NCBI GenBank assembly: GCA_024655965.1
Contig: JANLFL010000001.1
Span: 340,120-404,119 of the forward strand
Length of the DNA: 64,000 nucleotides
From: Caldisericota bacterium
GTDB lineage: Bacteria; Caldisericota; JANLFM01
Direction of reading: 5' to 3'
Positions 48,966 through 58,093 of this stretch are shown here, one piece after another; the stretch's first letter is position 1; the number at the start of each line of letters is the position of its first letter. Below the pieces are notes generated by a model. That model was not told the origin of the DNA, made no database searches, and was given only the letters and a program-made list of their open reading frames with translations. The translations under genes and the position numbers were made by a program.

Positions 48966-51233
48966 TCAGCTGGTCGCCGGGACCGCCTCGATCATCCTGC
49001 GGAAAACGATGGTTGAATCCTCGCAGTCGATCACCACGGTGTCCCCTTCCTGAAACTCCCCTTCGAGGATTTTTTCCGAGAGGGGATTTTCCACCATGTG
49101 CTGGATCGTCCGCCTCAGGGGCCTGGCTCCGAAAGATGGGTCGAAACCTTTTCGGGCCAGGAGGTCCTTGGCGCTATCCGTCAAGACCAGGTAAAGCTTT
49201 TTGCTCTTGATCTCCTTCCCGATTCTGTCAATCATCAAGTCCACGATCTGCCTGATGTGCTCGGGTTCAAGAGGATGGAAAACAACTACATCGTCAAGCC
49301 GGTTGAGGAACTCGGGGCGGAAGTTTTTTTTCACTTCCTCAAGGAGGCGCTTTTTCATCTCCTCATAAGCCATCATCGGCTGGTCATCCAACCGGAAACC
49401 AAATGGCTTGGCTAATGCCCCGGCGGTCCCTAAATTGGAGGTCAAAATGATGATCACGTGGCGGAAATCCACCACCCGTCCCTGGGCGTCCGTGAGCCTG
49501 CCGTCATCCATGATCTGAAGAAGGATATTGAAAACGTCGGGGTGGGCTTTTTCAATTTCGTCGAAAAGGACCACCGAGTATGGATGGCGCCTGACCTTCT
49601 CCGTGAGCTGACCCCCCTCCTCGTAACCCACGTACCCTGGAGGGGCTCCCACCATTCTGGATACCGTGTGCTTCTCCATGTACTCGGACATGTCCAGTTT
49701 TACCAGCGCATCCTCGGTCCCGAAGAGATATTCAGCAAGAGCGCGGGCAAGTTCTGTTTTCCCCACTCCCGTGGGGCCCAGGAACAGGAACGATCCGATG
49801 GGCTTCCTCCTGTCCTTCAAGCCTGCCCGGGATCTCCGGAGCGCTTCGGCAACCGCTCTCACCGCCTCATCCTGGTCAACGATCCGCTGGTGAATGGCTT
49901 CCTCGATGTGCAGGAATTTCTCAGCCTCCGATTGAGCCAGCCTGGTCACGGGAATCCCGGTCCAGATGGAGACGATTTGAGCGACATCCTCCGGGGTGAC
50001 CTCCTTGTTCTCCCTTCCCTCTTCCAGCCTCACCTTGGCGGAGGCTTCGTCCATTAAATCGATCGCTTTATCCGGGAGGAACCTCCCGGTGATGTATTTA
50101 TCTGCCAGCTCAACCGCGGCCTCCACCGCTTCATCGGTGATCTTTACTTTATGGTGCTCTTCGTATCGGTGGCGGATTCCCTTGAGGATGTTCTTGGTCT
50201 CATCGAGCGTGGGTTCGTTGACATGAATCGGCTGGAACCTGCGTTCAAGAGCCGCGTCTTTCTCGATGTACTTGCGATAATCGTCGAAGGTGGTGGCCCC
50301 GATGCACTGAAGTTCTCCCCTGGCTAAAGCTGGTTTGAATATGGAAGCGGCGTCAATCGCTCCTTCGGCAGCCCCCGCATGCACGATGTTGTGAAACTCG
50401 TCCACGAAAAGGATGATCTCCCCCTGCTGCCTGCGGATCTCGTTGATGATCTTCCGCATCCTCTCTTCGAATTCCCCACGGTACTTTGTCCCGGCAACGA
50501 TCGCCGCCATGTCCAGGGAAACGACCCTCTTATTCCTCAGGGGCTCGGGCACATCACCGGAAACTATTCGCTGGGAAAGGCCCTCCACGATGGCCGTCTT
50601 CCCAACCCCTGGTTCCCCGATCAATGCGGGGTTATTCTTGGTCCGGCGGCAGAGGATATTAACCACCCTCTTGATCTCATTTTCCCTTCCGATTACCGGG
50701 TCCAGCTTCCCCTCCCTGGCAAGCTGGGTAAGGTCACGGGAGAATTGGTCCAGAGTGGGAGTGTTTGTCTTTCCCTTCTGCTGTTTTTCGGGAGCAAGGA
50801 GGGAATTCACCACCGCCCTTGCCCTGGGGAGGTCGACCCCTTCCTCTTCAAGAGCCCGAGCAGCAACCCCTTCTCCCTCCCTGAGGAGCGCTAAGAGGAG
50901 GTGCTCGGTGCCCACATAGGGGTGACCAAGCTCTTTGGCTTCCGTATAAGCAAGCTCAAGGACCCTCTTTGCCCGTGGGGTCAAGGCGATCTGCGCCCCC
51001 ATGTAGAAGGACTCCACACGGTGAGTCGTGGTGATCATCTCCTCGACCCGGGCTTTCAAGGCGGGAAGGGAAATCCCCATTTTTTCAAGGGCTTGAATGG
51101 CAATGTTGTTCCCCTCCTTGATGATTCCTAAAAGGAGATGCTCGGTCCCTAAATAATTGTGCCCCAGGCGATGAGCCTCTTCCATCGCCAGGGTGATCAC
51201 TCTCTGTCCGCCTTCAGAAAATCTATCCCACAT
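48966..51233 (-). CDS. clpC: ClpC-type AAA+ unfoldase lacking the M-domain
   Basis: An unfoldase partner of ClpP with 755 residues (typical ClpC ~810-820). Two Clp-N repeats (1-145, GHNYLGTEHLLLGIIKEG and GHPYVGTEHLLLALLREG) precede AAA1 (Walker A GEPGVGKT; ILFVDEFHN) and AAA2 (GPTGVGKT; VVLFDEIEKAH). A KPFGFRL loop is in the position of the ClpP-binding IGF/VGF loop. Between AAA1 and AAA2 the sequence passes directly from ASAKVRLEEGRENKEVTPEDVAQIV into WTGIPV. The coiled-coil M-domain with its UVR motif, which in ClpC binds MecA-type adaptors and controls resting-state assembly, is missing. A TATAAT lies 11 nt before the ATG, giving a very short leader. Confidence 0.92.
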   Translation of the reverse strand: MWDRFSEGGQRVITLAMEEAHRLGHNYLGTEHLLLGIIKEGNNIAIQALEKMGISLPALKARVEEMITTTHRVESFYMGAQIALTPRAKRVLELAYTEAKELGHPYVGTEHLLLALLREGEGVAARALEEEGVDLPRARAVVNSLLAPEKQQKGKTNTPTLDQFSRDLTQLAREGKLDPVIGRENEIKRVVNILCRRTKNNPALIGEPGVGKTAIVEGLSQRIVSGDVPEPLRNKRVVSLDMAAIVAGTKYRGEFEERMRKIINEIRRQQGEIILFVDEFHNIVHAGAAEGAIDAASIFKPALARGELQCIGATTFDDYRKYIEKDAALERRFQPIHVNEPTLDETKNILKGIRHRYEEHHKVKITDEAVEAAVELADKYITGRFLPDKAIDLMDEASAKVRLEEGRENKEVTPEDVAQIVSIWTGIPVTRLAQSEAEKFLHIEEAIHQRIVDQDEAVRAVAEALRRSRAGLKDRRKPIGSFLFLGPTGVGKTELARALAEYLFGTEDALVKLDMSEYMEKHTVSRMVGAPPGYVGYEEGGQLTEKVRRHPYSVVLFDEIEKAHPDVFNILLQIMDDGRLTDAQGRVVDFRHVIIILTSNLGTAGALAKPFGFRLDDQPMMAYEEMKKRLLEEVKKNFRPEFLNRLDDVVVFHPLEPEHIRQIVDLMIDRIGKEIKSKKLYLVLTDSAKDLLARKGFDPSFGARPLRRTIQHMVENPLSEKILEGEFQEGDTVVIDCEDSTIVFRRMIEAVPATS

Positions 51234-51244
51234 TCTTTGCGTTA

Positions 51245-51250
51245 ATTATA
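51245..51250 (-). promoter_or_regulatory. -10 of clpC
   Basis: Perfect minus-strand TATAAT ending 11 nt before the ATG at 51233, so the leader would be ~5 nt. The clear -10 in the 43-nt gap after iscS suggests clpC has its own promoter. Confidence 0.45.
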
Positions 51251-51276
51251 TCCTGTTTAAAATTTTCCTGCTTCCC

Positions 51277-52440
51277 TTACTTTTTAGGTTTGAAGGGAGA
51301 CATCTCCCTGAGCCGTTTTACCACCTTGGGGAGCGTTTCCAGGAAGCGATCGATTTCCTCCTCAGTGTTCTCCCTTCCCAGGGTAATCCTCAGGGACCCC
51401 TGGGCGAGTTGGGGATCGATCCCCATTGCTAATAACACATGGGAGGGCTCCAAACTTCCCGAGGTGCAAGCGGATCCGGAGGAGCAAGCAAAACCTTCGA
51501 TGCTTAAAAGGAGGAGCATGCTCTCCCCTTCGATGTAATCGACGCAGATGGAGACATTTCCCGGGAGCCTTTTTTCCCGGTGCCCGGTGAGGATGAAATC
51601 GGTCAATTTCTCCTCAAGCCCCTTGATCAAGCGCTCTCTCAGGCTCAGGCTGTGCTCCATCCGCCATGAGAGCTCTTTGGAGGCGAGCTCCGCTGCCTTT
51701 CCCAACCCCACGATCCCGGGGACATTGGTCGTTCCCGCCCGGAGGTTCTTCTCCTGCCCTCCACCGTGGATCAAGGGCTCAATTGCCACGCCTTTTCTCA
51801 GAAAAAGGGCTCCAACCCCTTTAGGCCCGTAGAATTTGTGAGCGGAGAGGGAGAGGAGGTCCACCCCCAGTTCCCGGACATCCACGGGTATACTCCCCAC
51901 GGTCTGGACCGCGTCCGTGTGGAAGAGAACCCCTTTCTCGTGGGCGATCTGAGCGAGTTCCTTAATAGGCTGGATGGTTCCCACTTCGTTGTTGGCATGC
52001 ATGATTGATATGAGGATTGTTTGTTCCGTGATCTCCCTTTTCAGGTCATCTGGGTCCACCAGGCCGTACCTGTCCACCGGGAGGTAGGTCACCTTGAACC
52101 CCTTCTTTTCCAGATATCGGCAGGTCACCTCAACAGCGTGGTGCTCGATGGAGCTCGTGATGATGTGGTTTCCCCTGGCCTTCAATTTCTCGGCGATCCC
52201 CTTCAGGGCGAAGTTATCCGCTTCCGTCCCCGAGCCGGTAAAAATGATTTCCCGGGGGTCACAGTTAATCAATCTGGCAACCTTTTCCCGGGCTTCCTCA
52301 ACGGCTCTTGCCGCCTCCTGGCCTAAAAAATGAAGGGAGGAAGCGTTTCCGAAATTCTCCCCGAAATAGGAGAGCATGGCTGAAACCACCTCCGGATGAA
52401 CCGGGGTTGTGGCTGCGTGGTCAAAATAAACTGGCTTCAT
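51277..52440 (-). CDS. iscS: Cysteine desulfurase (NifS/IscS)
   Basis: A PLP enzyme that releases sulfur from cysteine for Fe-S clusters; 387 residues. VYFDHAATTPVHPEV starts the protein, the PLP lysine is in SLSAHKFYGPKGVG, and the catalytic cysteine in ACSSGSACTSG. The ATG overlaps the iscR stop by 4 nt (ATGA), so the two are one operon. No iscU/nifU follows in the window; clpC does. Supply of Fe-S clusters is a clear need of a cell with this many hydrogenase subunits. Confidence 0.93.
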   Translation of the reverse strand: MKPVYFDHAATTPVHPEVVSAMLSYFGENFGNASSLHFLGQEAARAVEEAREKVARLINCDPREIIFTGSGTEADNFALKGIAEKLKARGNHIITSSIEHHAVEVTCRYLEKKGFKVTYLPVDRYGLVDPDDLKREITEQTILISIMHANNEVGTIQPIKELAQIAHEKGVLFHTDAVQTVGSIPVDVRELGVDLLSLSAHKFYGPKGVGALFLRKGVAIEPLIHGGGQEKNLRAGTTNVPGIVGLGKAAELASKELSWRMEHSLSLRERLIKGLEEKLTDFILTGHREKRLPGNVSICVDYIEGESMLLLLSIEGFACSSGSACTSGSLEPSHVLLAMGIDPQLAQGSLRITLGRENTEEEIDRFLETLPKVVKRLREMSPFKPKK

Positions 52441-52850
52441 ATGGATTCCTCCTTTTTTCCTTCAATCAGATCGGCCAGGGAGATTTCCAGCATTCTCTGA
52501 AAGGAAAGGTTCAAATTCCTCCAGAATGGGCGGGTAAGGCAATCATCGGGGTTGGGACAGCGAGCCTTGTCCTTCAGGCAGTCCACCAAACTGATCCTCC
52601 CATCCAGGGCTTCGATGATCTCCCTGATTTTTATCTCCCGAGGATTTTTTCCCAAAACATAACCCCCCTGGCTTCCTCGAAAGCTCCTTAGAAGGGATGC
52701 CTTTTTAAGGTCCACCATGATCCTCGCCAGAAAGGGATAGGGAACCCCGCATTCCCTGCTTAAAGCTTTGAGCTTCAGGGGTTTTTCCCCCCGGAATGCC
52801 AGGAAGGCCATCACCTTTAGGCCGTATTCTCCACGGGCTGAAATTTTCAT
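52437..52850 (-). CDS. iscR: Rrf2/IscR-family Fe-S-sensing repressor
   Basis: A 137-residue winged-helix regulator (SARGEYGLKVMAFLA, LSRECGVPYPFLARIMVDLKKASLLRSFRGSQGGYVLG). Three cysteines in VDCLKDKARCPNPDDC (spacing 6 and 5) match the IscR cluster-ligand region, so it probably binds a [2Fe-2S] cluster and regulates Fe-S genes. An extended -10 (TGGTAAACT) ends 6 nt before the ATG with no Shine-Dalgarno, and a palindrome overlaps it, suggesting autoregulation. Confidence 0.9.
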   Translation of the reverse strand: MKISARGEYGLKVMAFLAFRGEKPLKLKALSRECGVPYPFLARIMVDLKKASLLRSFRGSQGGYVLGKNPREIKIREIIEALDGRISLVDCLKDKARCPNPDDCLTRPFWRNLNLSFQRMLEISLADLIEGKKEESI

Positions 52851-52856
52851 GGAGAT

Positions 52857-52875
52857 AGTTTACCATTTTGGTAAA
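52857..52875 (-). promoter_or_regulatory. iscR promoter overlapped by a palindromic operator
   Basis: TTTACCATTTTGGTAAA (52859-52875) is a perfect dyad with 6-bp arms. It covers most of the iscR extended -10 (TAAACT, 52862-52857 on minus) and lies just upstream of the pfkA promoter in a 70-bp bidirectional region. It is likely an autoregulatory Rrf2 site. Confidence 0.5.
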
Positions 52876-52907
52876 GATTTAAAAGTTCCCTTTTTCCCCG
52901 CATCTTT

Positions 52908-52913
52908 TATAAT
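52908..52913 (+). promoter_or_regulatory. -10 of pfkA, apparently leaderless
   Basis: Perfect TATAAT ending 7 nt before the ATG at 52921. The -35 region is weak, and the iscR-side palindrome lies 33 bp upstream. Confidence 0.5.
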
Positions 52914-52920
52914 TCAGGGT

Positions 52921-53883
52921 ATGAGCAAGAGAATTGGTCTTTTAACCTCTGGGGGAGACGCTCCCGGGATGAATGCTGCCATCCGGGCGGTGGTCCGCCA
53001 GGGAATCAAGGAAGGTGCGGAAATCGTCGGGATAATGAGGGGGTTTGAAGGGCTGATTTCCGGCGAATTCATTCCCCTCGATTTATCATCGGTTTCCGGC
53101 ATCATCCAGCGGGGAGGGACGATCCTCCTCACCGCCAGGTGCGAGGAATTCAAGACCCCCGAGGGGGTTGAGGAAGCAGTTAAGAAAGTCAAGAAAGCAA
53201 AAATGGACGGCCTGATCTTGATCGGCGGGGATGGAACGTTCCGGGGAGGGATGGAATTGGAAAAAAGGGGAATCCCCACGATCGGAGTCCCCGCTTCCAT
53301 CGACGATGACCTCTGGGGAACGGACCACACCATCGGCTTTGATACCGCGGTAAATACCGCCCTTCAAGCCCTGGACAAAATCCGGGATACCGCCACCTCG
53401 CACGAAAGGGCTTTCGTGGTCGAGGTTATGGGAAGGACTGCGGGATACCTGGCCTTGATGTCCGGCCTTGCAGGTGGCGCGGAGTTTATCGCCATCCCCG
53501 AGGTCCCCTTCAAGATGGAGGAGGTAGCCCAGGCGATAAAAAGGGGGTTTGAGAGGAAGAAGCGTCACTTCATCATCGTCCTCGCCGAAGGAGTCATGGG
53601 AGCTTACCAGCTCGCCCAGGAGCTCTACGAACGCACGGGACACGAAATTAAGGTTTCCATTTTGGGTCACATCCAGAGAGGGGGTAACCCTTCCGCTTAC
53701 GACCGATATCTGGCAAGCCGCCTGGGTGCCGCTGCTGTCCAGGCAATTATTTCCGGAAGAAGGGGGGAAATGGTGGGATTGAAGAACGAGGAGATAGTAC
53801 TCACCCCATACTCCCAGGCTGTCTCCCGCCGGAAAGAGATCGATTTAAAGGCATACGAACTCTCAAAAATCCTTGGGTTGTAA
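52921..53883 (+). CDS. pfkA: 6-phosphofructokinase
   Basis: The committing step of glycolysis; 320 residues. I choose the ATG at 52921, since the longer frame would start inside divergent iscR. Motifs are LLTSGGDAPGMNAAIR, LIGGDGTFRG, the catalytic loop PASIDDDLWGTDHTIGFDTA (classically TIDND), EVMGRTAGYLA and LGHIQRGGNPSAYDR. GGDGT with a following non-lysine loop favours ATP over pyrophosphate as donor, though the SIDDD variant leaves this open. Leaderless by promoter position. The stop overlaps the kinase ATG by one base, placing glycolysis and a two-component system in one transcript. Confidence 0.92.
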   Translation: MSKRIGLLTSGGDAPGMNAAIRAVVRQGIKEGAEIVGIMRGFEGLISGEFIPLDLSSVSGIIQRGGTILLTARCEEFKTPEGVEEAVKKVKKAKMDGLILIGGDGTFRGGMELEKRGIPTIGVPASIDDDLWGTDHTIGFDTAVNTALQALDKIRDTATSHERAFVVEVMGRTAGYLALMSGLAGGAEFIAIPEVPFKMEEVAQAIKRGFERKKRHFIIVLAEGVMGAYQLAQELYERTGHEIKVSILGHIQRGGNPSAYDRYLASRLGAAAVQAIISGRRGEMVGLKNEEIVLTPYSQAVSRRKEIDLKAYELSKILGL

Positions 53884-55619
53884 TGAAAAAATTCCTCACC
53901 CTCAGAAATCAACTCTTCCTTTTAATTGCCATCCTGGTCCTGACCATGCTCATCGGGGCAGCCTTTTTCCTCACCAACCAGGCACAGAAAGCGCTCCTTG
54001 AAGAAAAAATCGATAAGGTCACGGGAATCACCCAGCAGATGGCCATCTACTACGAGCAGGTGATCTCCCGTCTCTCCAGTGACCCTCAATTCAATTCGCT
54101 CTCTCAGAAAGACCAGAGAAAGGTTCTCGAGGAGGAACTCTCCAAGTTCACCTCGATCCTCAACCAGGCTTACCCTAACATCTTCTACGGGTACTTCATC
54201 GGTGAATACGGGGCGCCCATCGCTTACAAGTCCACCCCCCAACCAGGTCTCTCCTGGATCACCGACGCCCAGATCACAAACCTCGTAAGGGACGGGGAGA
54301 TCGTTGGCTATGCCTTCGCCATGGAGGACCGGAGCGTTGTCCAGGCCCAGCTTGCCCAGATCCGAAACGTGTCAATTGGAATGACCGTCGCCTTAACCCT
54401 CCTCGGGGCTATCGGAGCCTTCATCCTGGGGACAAACCTCTCCAGGGGTGTTGTGGGGATCAAGGGGGGCTTGAAAAGGATGGAATCGGACCTCTCCTAC
54501 AGGCTCCCCAGGTACTCCGGGGAAATCGGGGAGATCGCTGAGGCAGTTAACCGCTTAGGATCTGCCCTGGTTGAAGCCCGGGATTACACCCGCTTCGTCC
54601 TGGAGAACATTTCTACCGGGATCCTCTCCCTCAACGAAAATGGGGAAATCACGGTTTTCAACCCCGCGGCGGAAAAACTTCTGGGAATAAACGCCTCCGA
54701 GGCTGTTGGTTCTCCCTACGAAACGGTGATAATGAAGTCGAACATCCCCCAGAAATCCAAAATCATCTCCCTGATCAGGGATCACCAGGAGGGTGAACAG
54801 GCGGTGGTGATCTCCACCTTAAAACCCGAGCCCATCGAACTGGGGGTAAGCATCTCCTCGCTCCTTTCCTCGGAGGGCACCCTGAGCGGAAAGATCATCA
54901 CCATCGAGGACCTTTCCATGAGGAGGAAGCTGGAGGAGCTCCTCAGGAGGTCAGACCGCCTTGCGGCCCTGGGGCTTTTCTTGAGTGGAATAGCCCACGA
55001 AGTGCGGAACCCCTTAACCTCCATTAAGGGCTTCGTCCAGCTCCTCATCTCCCGCAATCTGATCCTCCCGGAAGGAGCCAAGGCGGCAAATCTGGTGATC
55101 AAGGAGGCCGATCGATTGAACAAGCTCCTGACCGATCTTTTAACCTTCGCTAGCCCCGCTCCTCCAAGGATTGAAAAAAGGGATATCCGGGAAATCATCG
55201 AGCGGTCGGTCTCCCTTCTCGAGGAGCAAATCGCAAAGCAGGGGATTAAGGTGGAAAAGAAAATTTCCGGCATTCCCCCCCTTGAAATTGACGAGCAGAA
55301 ATTGGAGCAGGTCTTCTACAATATCCTCCTCAACGGGGTTCAGGCCATGCCCGAGGGAGGAACTTTAAAAATCGAAAGCCGCCTTTCGGAGGAAGAGGTG
55401 GAGATCGCCTTCTCCGATTCCGGACCGGGAATTCCCGAGGAGCACCTGGACAAGATCTTCGACCCCTTCTTCACCACCAAGGACAGGGGGACGGGGTTAG
55501 GGCTTGCGGTCTCCCACAGGATGATCGAGGCCTTAGGAGGTAAAATAGAAGTTCAGAGCAGAAGGGGAGAGGGAGCGACCTTCATCGTTCACCTTCCCCT
55601 CGGGAGGGAGGAAACGTGA
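53883..55619 (+). CDS. NtrB/AtoS-like membrane sensor histidine kinase
   Basis: A 578-residue kinase. Helix 1 (~12-34), an extracytoplasmic sensor of ~125 residues (cache-like: [19 protein letters not shown]...[12 protein letters not shown]), helix 2 (~163-187), HAMP (~188-238), PAS (~240-350, [30 protein letters not shown]), HisKA with H372 ([20 protein letters not shown]) and HATPase ([44 protein letters not shown]). It is paired with the downstream sigma-54 activator (4-nt GTGA overlap). The ligand is unknown. Confidence 0.92.
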   Translation: MKKFLTLRNQLFLLIAILVLTMLIGAAFFLTNQAQKALLEEKIDKVTGITQQMAIYYEQVISRLSSDPQFNSLSQKDQRKVLEEELSKFTSILNQAYPNIFYGYFIGEYGAPIAYKSTPQPGLSWITDAQITNLVRDGEIVGYAFAMEDRSVVQAQLAQIRNVSIGMTVALTLLGAIGAFILGTNLSRGVVGIKGGLKRMESDLSYRLPRYSGEIGEIAEAVNRLGSALVEARDYTRFVLENISTGILSLNENGEITVFNPAAEKLLGINASEAVGSPYETVIMKSNIPQKSKIISLIRDHQEGEQAVVISTLKPEPIELGVSISSLLSSEGTLSGKIITIEDLSMRRKLEELLRRSDRLAALGLFLSGIAHEVRNPLTSIKGFVQLLISRNLILPEGAKAANLVIKEADRLNKLLTDLLTFASPAPPRIEKRDIREIIERSVSLLEEQIAKQGIKVEKKISGIPPLEIDEQKLEQVFYNILLNGVQAMPEGGTLKIESRLSEEEVEIAFSDSGPGIPEEHLDKIFDPFFTTKDRGTGLGLAVSHRMIEALGGKIEVQSRRGEGATFIVHLPLGREET

Positions 55620-56980
55620 AAAATTCGTTCAAAGTTCTGGTGGCTGACGACGAGCCCTCGGTTAGGGAACTTTTAAAAAACATCCTGGAGGACTCCGGGG
55701 TCTCGGAGATCCTCGAGGCGGAGGACGGCCAGAAGGCTCTCTCCTTGATAAAAAGTGAAGCTCCGGACCTGGTATTCCTGGACATCAAGATGCCCCGGAC
55801 TGACGGAATGAGCGTCCTGAGGGAACTTTCCGGGGAGGGAAAAATCCCCCGAATAATAGTGATCACAGCCTTTGGAGACTTCTCCACCGCCCTCCAGGCC
55901 ATGGGTCTGGGGGCCTTCGATTACCTCAACAAGCCCTTCAACATCGAAGAAATAAAAAACCAGGTGTCGAAAGCCATGCACCTCAAGGAACTTGAGGAGG
56001 AGGTTAGATCCCTGAAGGGAAAGTTCCCCGAAGCAAGGGAATTCAGGGAACAGATCGTCGGCCGCTCCGAGAAGATGCTGGAAATCATCAAGACCGTGGG
56101 AAGGATCGCCCCCTCGCCCGTTACCGTGCTGATCATCGGGGAAAGCGGAACGGGTAAGGAGTTAATCGCCAGGGCGATCCACGGGGCTTCCCCCAGGAGG
56201 GAGAGGCTCTTTCTTCCGGTCAACTGCGCCGCCATCCCGGAGACGCTTCTTGAAAGCGAACTTTTCGGCTACGAAAAAGGGTCCTTCACTGGAGCCCAAA
56301 CCCGGACCCCGGGAAAGTTCGAGCTCGCAGACGGGGGGACGGTCTTTCTCGACGAGATCGGGGACATGTCCCTTTCCCTTCAGGCTAAAGTGCTCCGGGT
56401 GCTCCAGGACAAGACTTTCATGCGCATTGGGGGAAAGGAACCAGTCACGGTTGACGTTCGGGTGATCGCCGCCACAAACCAGGACATCGAGGAGATGGTC
56501 AGGGATGGTCGCTTCCGAGAAGACCTCTACTTCCGGCTAAACGTCTGCCTGCTCAAAATCCCCCCTTTGAGGGAAAGGAGGGAGGACATCGAGGAGCTCG
56601 CCTACTATTTCCTCGAGAAGTACTCCCAGGAGTACTCAAGGGAGGTAAAGGGGTTCACCCCCGAAGCGATTGAGAAGCTGCTTTCCTATTCCTGGCCGGG
56701 AAATGTCCGGGAACTGGAAAATTCGATTGCCAGGGCAGTGGCTTCAGCCAAAGCCCAGGTGCTCACACCGGAGGATTTTCCCCTCTCGGAAAAACCCCCA
56801 GAAAAAGGGGAAATTCCCCTCATCCCCCTGGCCAAAGCCACTGAGGAACTGGAAAAGAGGCTGATCAAGGAGGCCCTGGAGGTCTCCGGGGGAAATCAGA
56901 CCCAAGCCGCAAGGATCCTCCAGATCTCCAGGCAAACGCTCTCAACCAAAATCAAGCAGTACGGAATAAAAGTGGATTAG
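55616..56980 (+). CDS. NtrC-family sigma-54-dependent response regulator
   Basis: A 454-residue activator starting at GTG. Receiver domain (1-120) with D11, D12 and the phosphoacceptor D56 in LVFLDIKMP. The AAA+ domain (~145-380) has Walker A GESGTGKE, GSFTGA as the sigma-54-contacting loop (classical GAFTGA; Ser for Ala is seen in other members) and Walker B VFLDEIGD. The Fis-type HTH is at the C-terminus (NQTQAARILQISRQTLSTKIKQYGI). It should open sigma-54 promoters; one near-perfect example is at 42558-42573 upstream of an SLH gene. Confidence 0.93.
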   Translation: MKNSFKVLVADDEPSVRELLKNILEDSGVSEILEAEDGQKALSLIKSEAPDLVFLDIKMPRTDGMSVLRELSGEGKIPRIIVITAFGDFSTALQAMGLGAFDYLNKPFNIEEIKNQVSKAMHLKELEEEVRSLKGKFPEAREFREQIVGRSEKMLEIIKTVGRIAPSPVTVLIIGESGTGKELIARAIHGASPRRERLFLPVNCAAIPETLLESELFGYEKGSFTGAQTRTPGKFELADGGTVFLDEIGDMSLSLQAKVLRVLQDKTFMRIGGKEPVTVDVRVIAATNQDIEEMVRDGRFREDLYFRLNVCLLKIPPLRERREDIEELAYYFLEKYSQEYSREVKGFTPEAIEKLLSYSWPGNVRELENSIARAVASAKAQVLTPEDFPLSEKPPEKGEIPLIPLAKATEELEKRLIKEALEVSGGNQTQAARILQISRQTLSTKIKQYGIKVD

Positions 56981-56995
56981 AATTCAGGGGAAATT

Positions 56996-58093
56996 TTATT
57001 CTGCCGTTAACCTGAAGAGAAACCCGAAATCTTGATTCTGGACCATGGCCTGGACCACCTTAATTCCTGTTTGAGCATGGGCCGAGACCCTGAGGAATTT
57101 TCCCTCCTGGGATACCTGCGGATCCCCGAGCAGGGAAGAGTAGTTGGTCCCGGGAAGGACCGCGGAAAAGGACCTCTCCAGGGCAAGTTTCAGTTTGGGA
57201 AGGTCTTGGCTGGCGCTTGATTCGTCCCTGTACCTCAAGAGGAACTCCACCCTCCCGGGGTCATTCAGGACAGAGTAAGCGCAGAAATCGAGGAAATCCC
57301 CGCTTAAAAGGCTCTCAAGCCTCTCTTTGTAGAAGGTGCCGTAGTTCTCTTCGGTGACCGAGGGGTTGAGCTTCACCTGGGCTTCGAGGTCAGGCAGGTC
57401 GGGGGCTGGACCGAGGAAGAAGGAGGGAGCATTCTCCAGGAAGGGAGAATAATCCTTCCAGGTATCCGTTTGGGTAATTGAGGGGGAATTTCCCTTTATG
57501 GAATCAACTACCTCTTCCCGGTGAACGGGGTACTCCTTTAATTGGGAGTAGTGCTCCATTATAAGAAAATCTTCAATTTGGGCGATTTCCCCGAAAATGG
57601 AGAGGGAACTTGCGGGATCAAAAACCCCGTCAAAGAAAACCGCGCCTCCCTCCTCCCTCCGAGTAAACCCCTCTTCCTCAAGCCTTTTTAATAAAGTTCC
57701 CCAATCAAATGAACCCCTCACCACCTCGATGGGGTCCATCGGCGTCCAAGCAACCTCCTTCAGGTCCCGATAGGAAAGGTTGAGCTCCGCGGCAAAATCG
57801 GGAAGGTAGAAAACCCTGAAAAGGGAGGTGGAAAGGTCGTAAGGGGCGGAAACCCTGGAGAAATTGAGAAAGTCTCCGGCATCGGTGGGACTAGAAGTCG
57901 AAAGGGCTTTCAACTGCTCGTAATTTGTATAAAAAAGACCCCCGCATTCGGAAAGCACCTTTTCCGGAAGATTGGAAAGGACGCCCTCCCTGCTTGAGGG
58001 GGGCGTCCACCTATCGAGGATGGTATAAACCAGAAAAGCCAGGGCAATACCCAGGGCGATGAAGGGGACAACAAGGAATCCCCTTCTTTTCAT
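56996..58093 (-). CDS. Membrane-anchored protein of unknown function
   Basis: A 365-residue protein with one N-terminal helix (~7-27) and a long exported or cytoplasmic-side soluble part rich in aromatic and acidic residues. I recognise no domain. There is no lipobox. It overlaps the FmdB gene by 4 nt, so the two are co-transcribed. The C-terminus is convergent with the NtrC-like gene. Confidence 0.65.
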   Translation of the reverse strand: MKRRGFLVVPFIALGIALAFLVYTILDRWTPPSSREGVLSNLPEKVLSECGGLFYTNYEQLKALSTSSPTDAGDFLNFSRVSAPYDLSTSLFRVFYLPDFAAELNLSYRDLKEVAWTPMDPIEVVRGSFDWGTLLKRLEEEGFTRREEGGAVFFDGVFDPASSLSIFGEIAQIEDFLIMEHYSQLKEYPVHREEVVDSIKGNSPSITQTDTWKDYSPFLENAPSFFLGPAPDLPDLEAQVKLNPSVTEENYGTFYKERLESLLSGDFLDFCAYSVLNDPGRVEFLLRYRDESSASQDLPKLKLALERSFSAVLPGTNYSSLLGDPQVSQEGKFLRVSAHAQTGIKVVQAMVQNQDFGFLFRLTAE

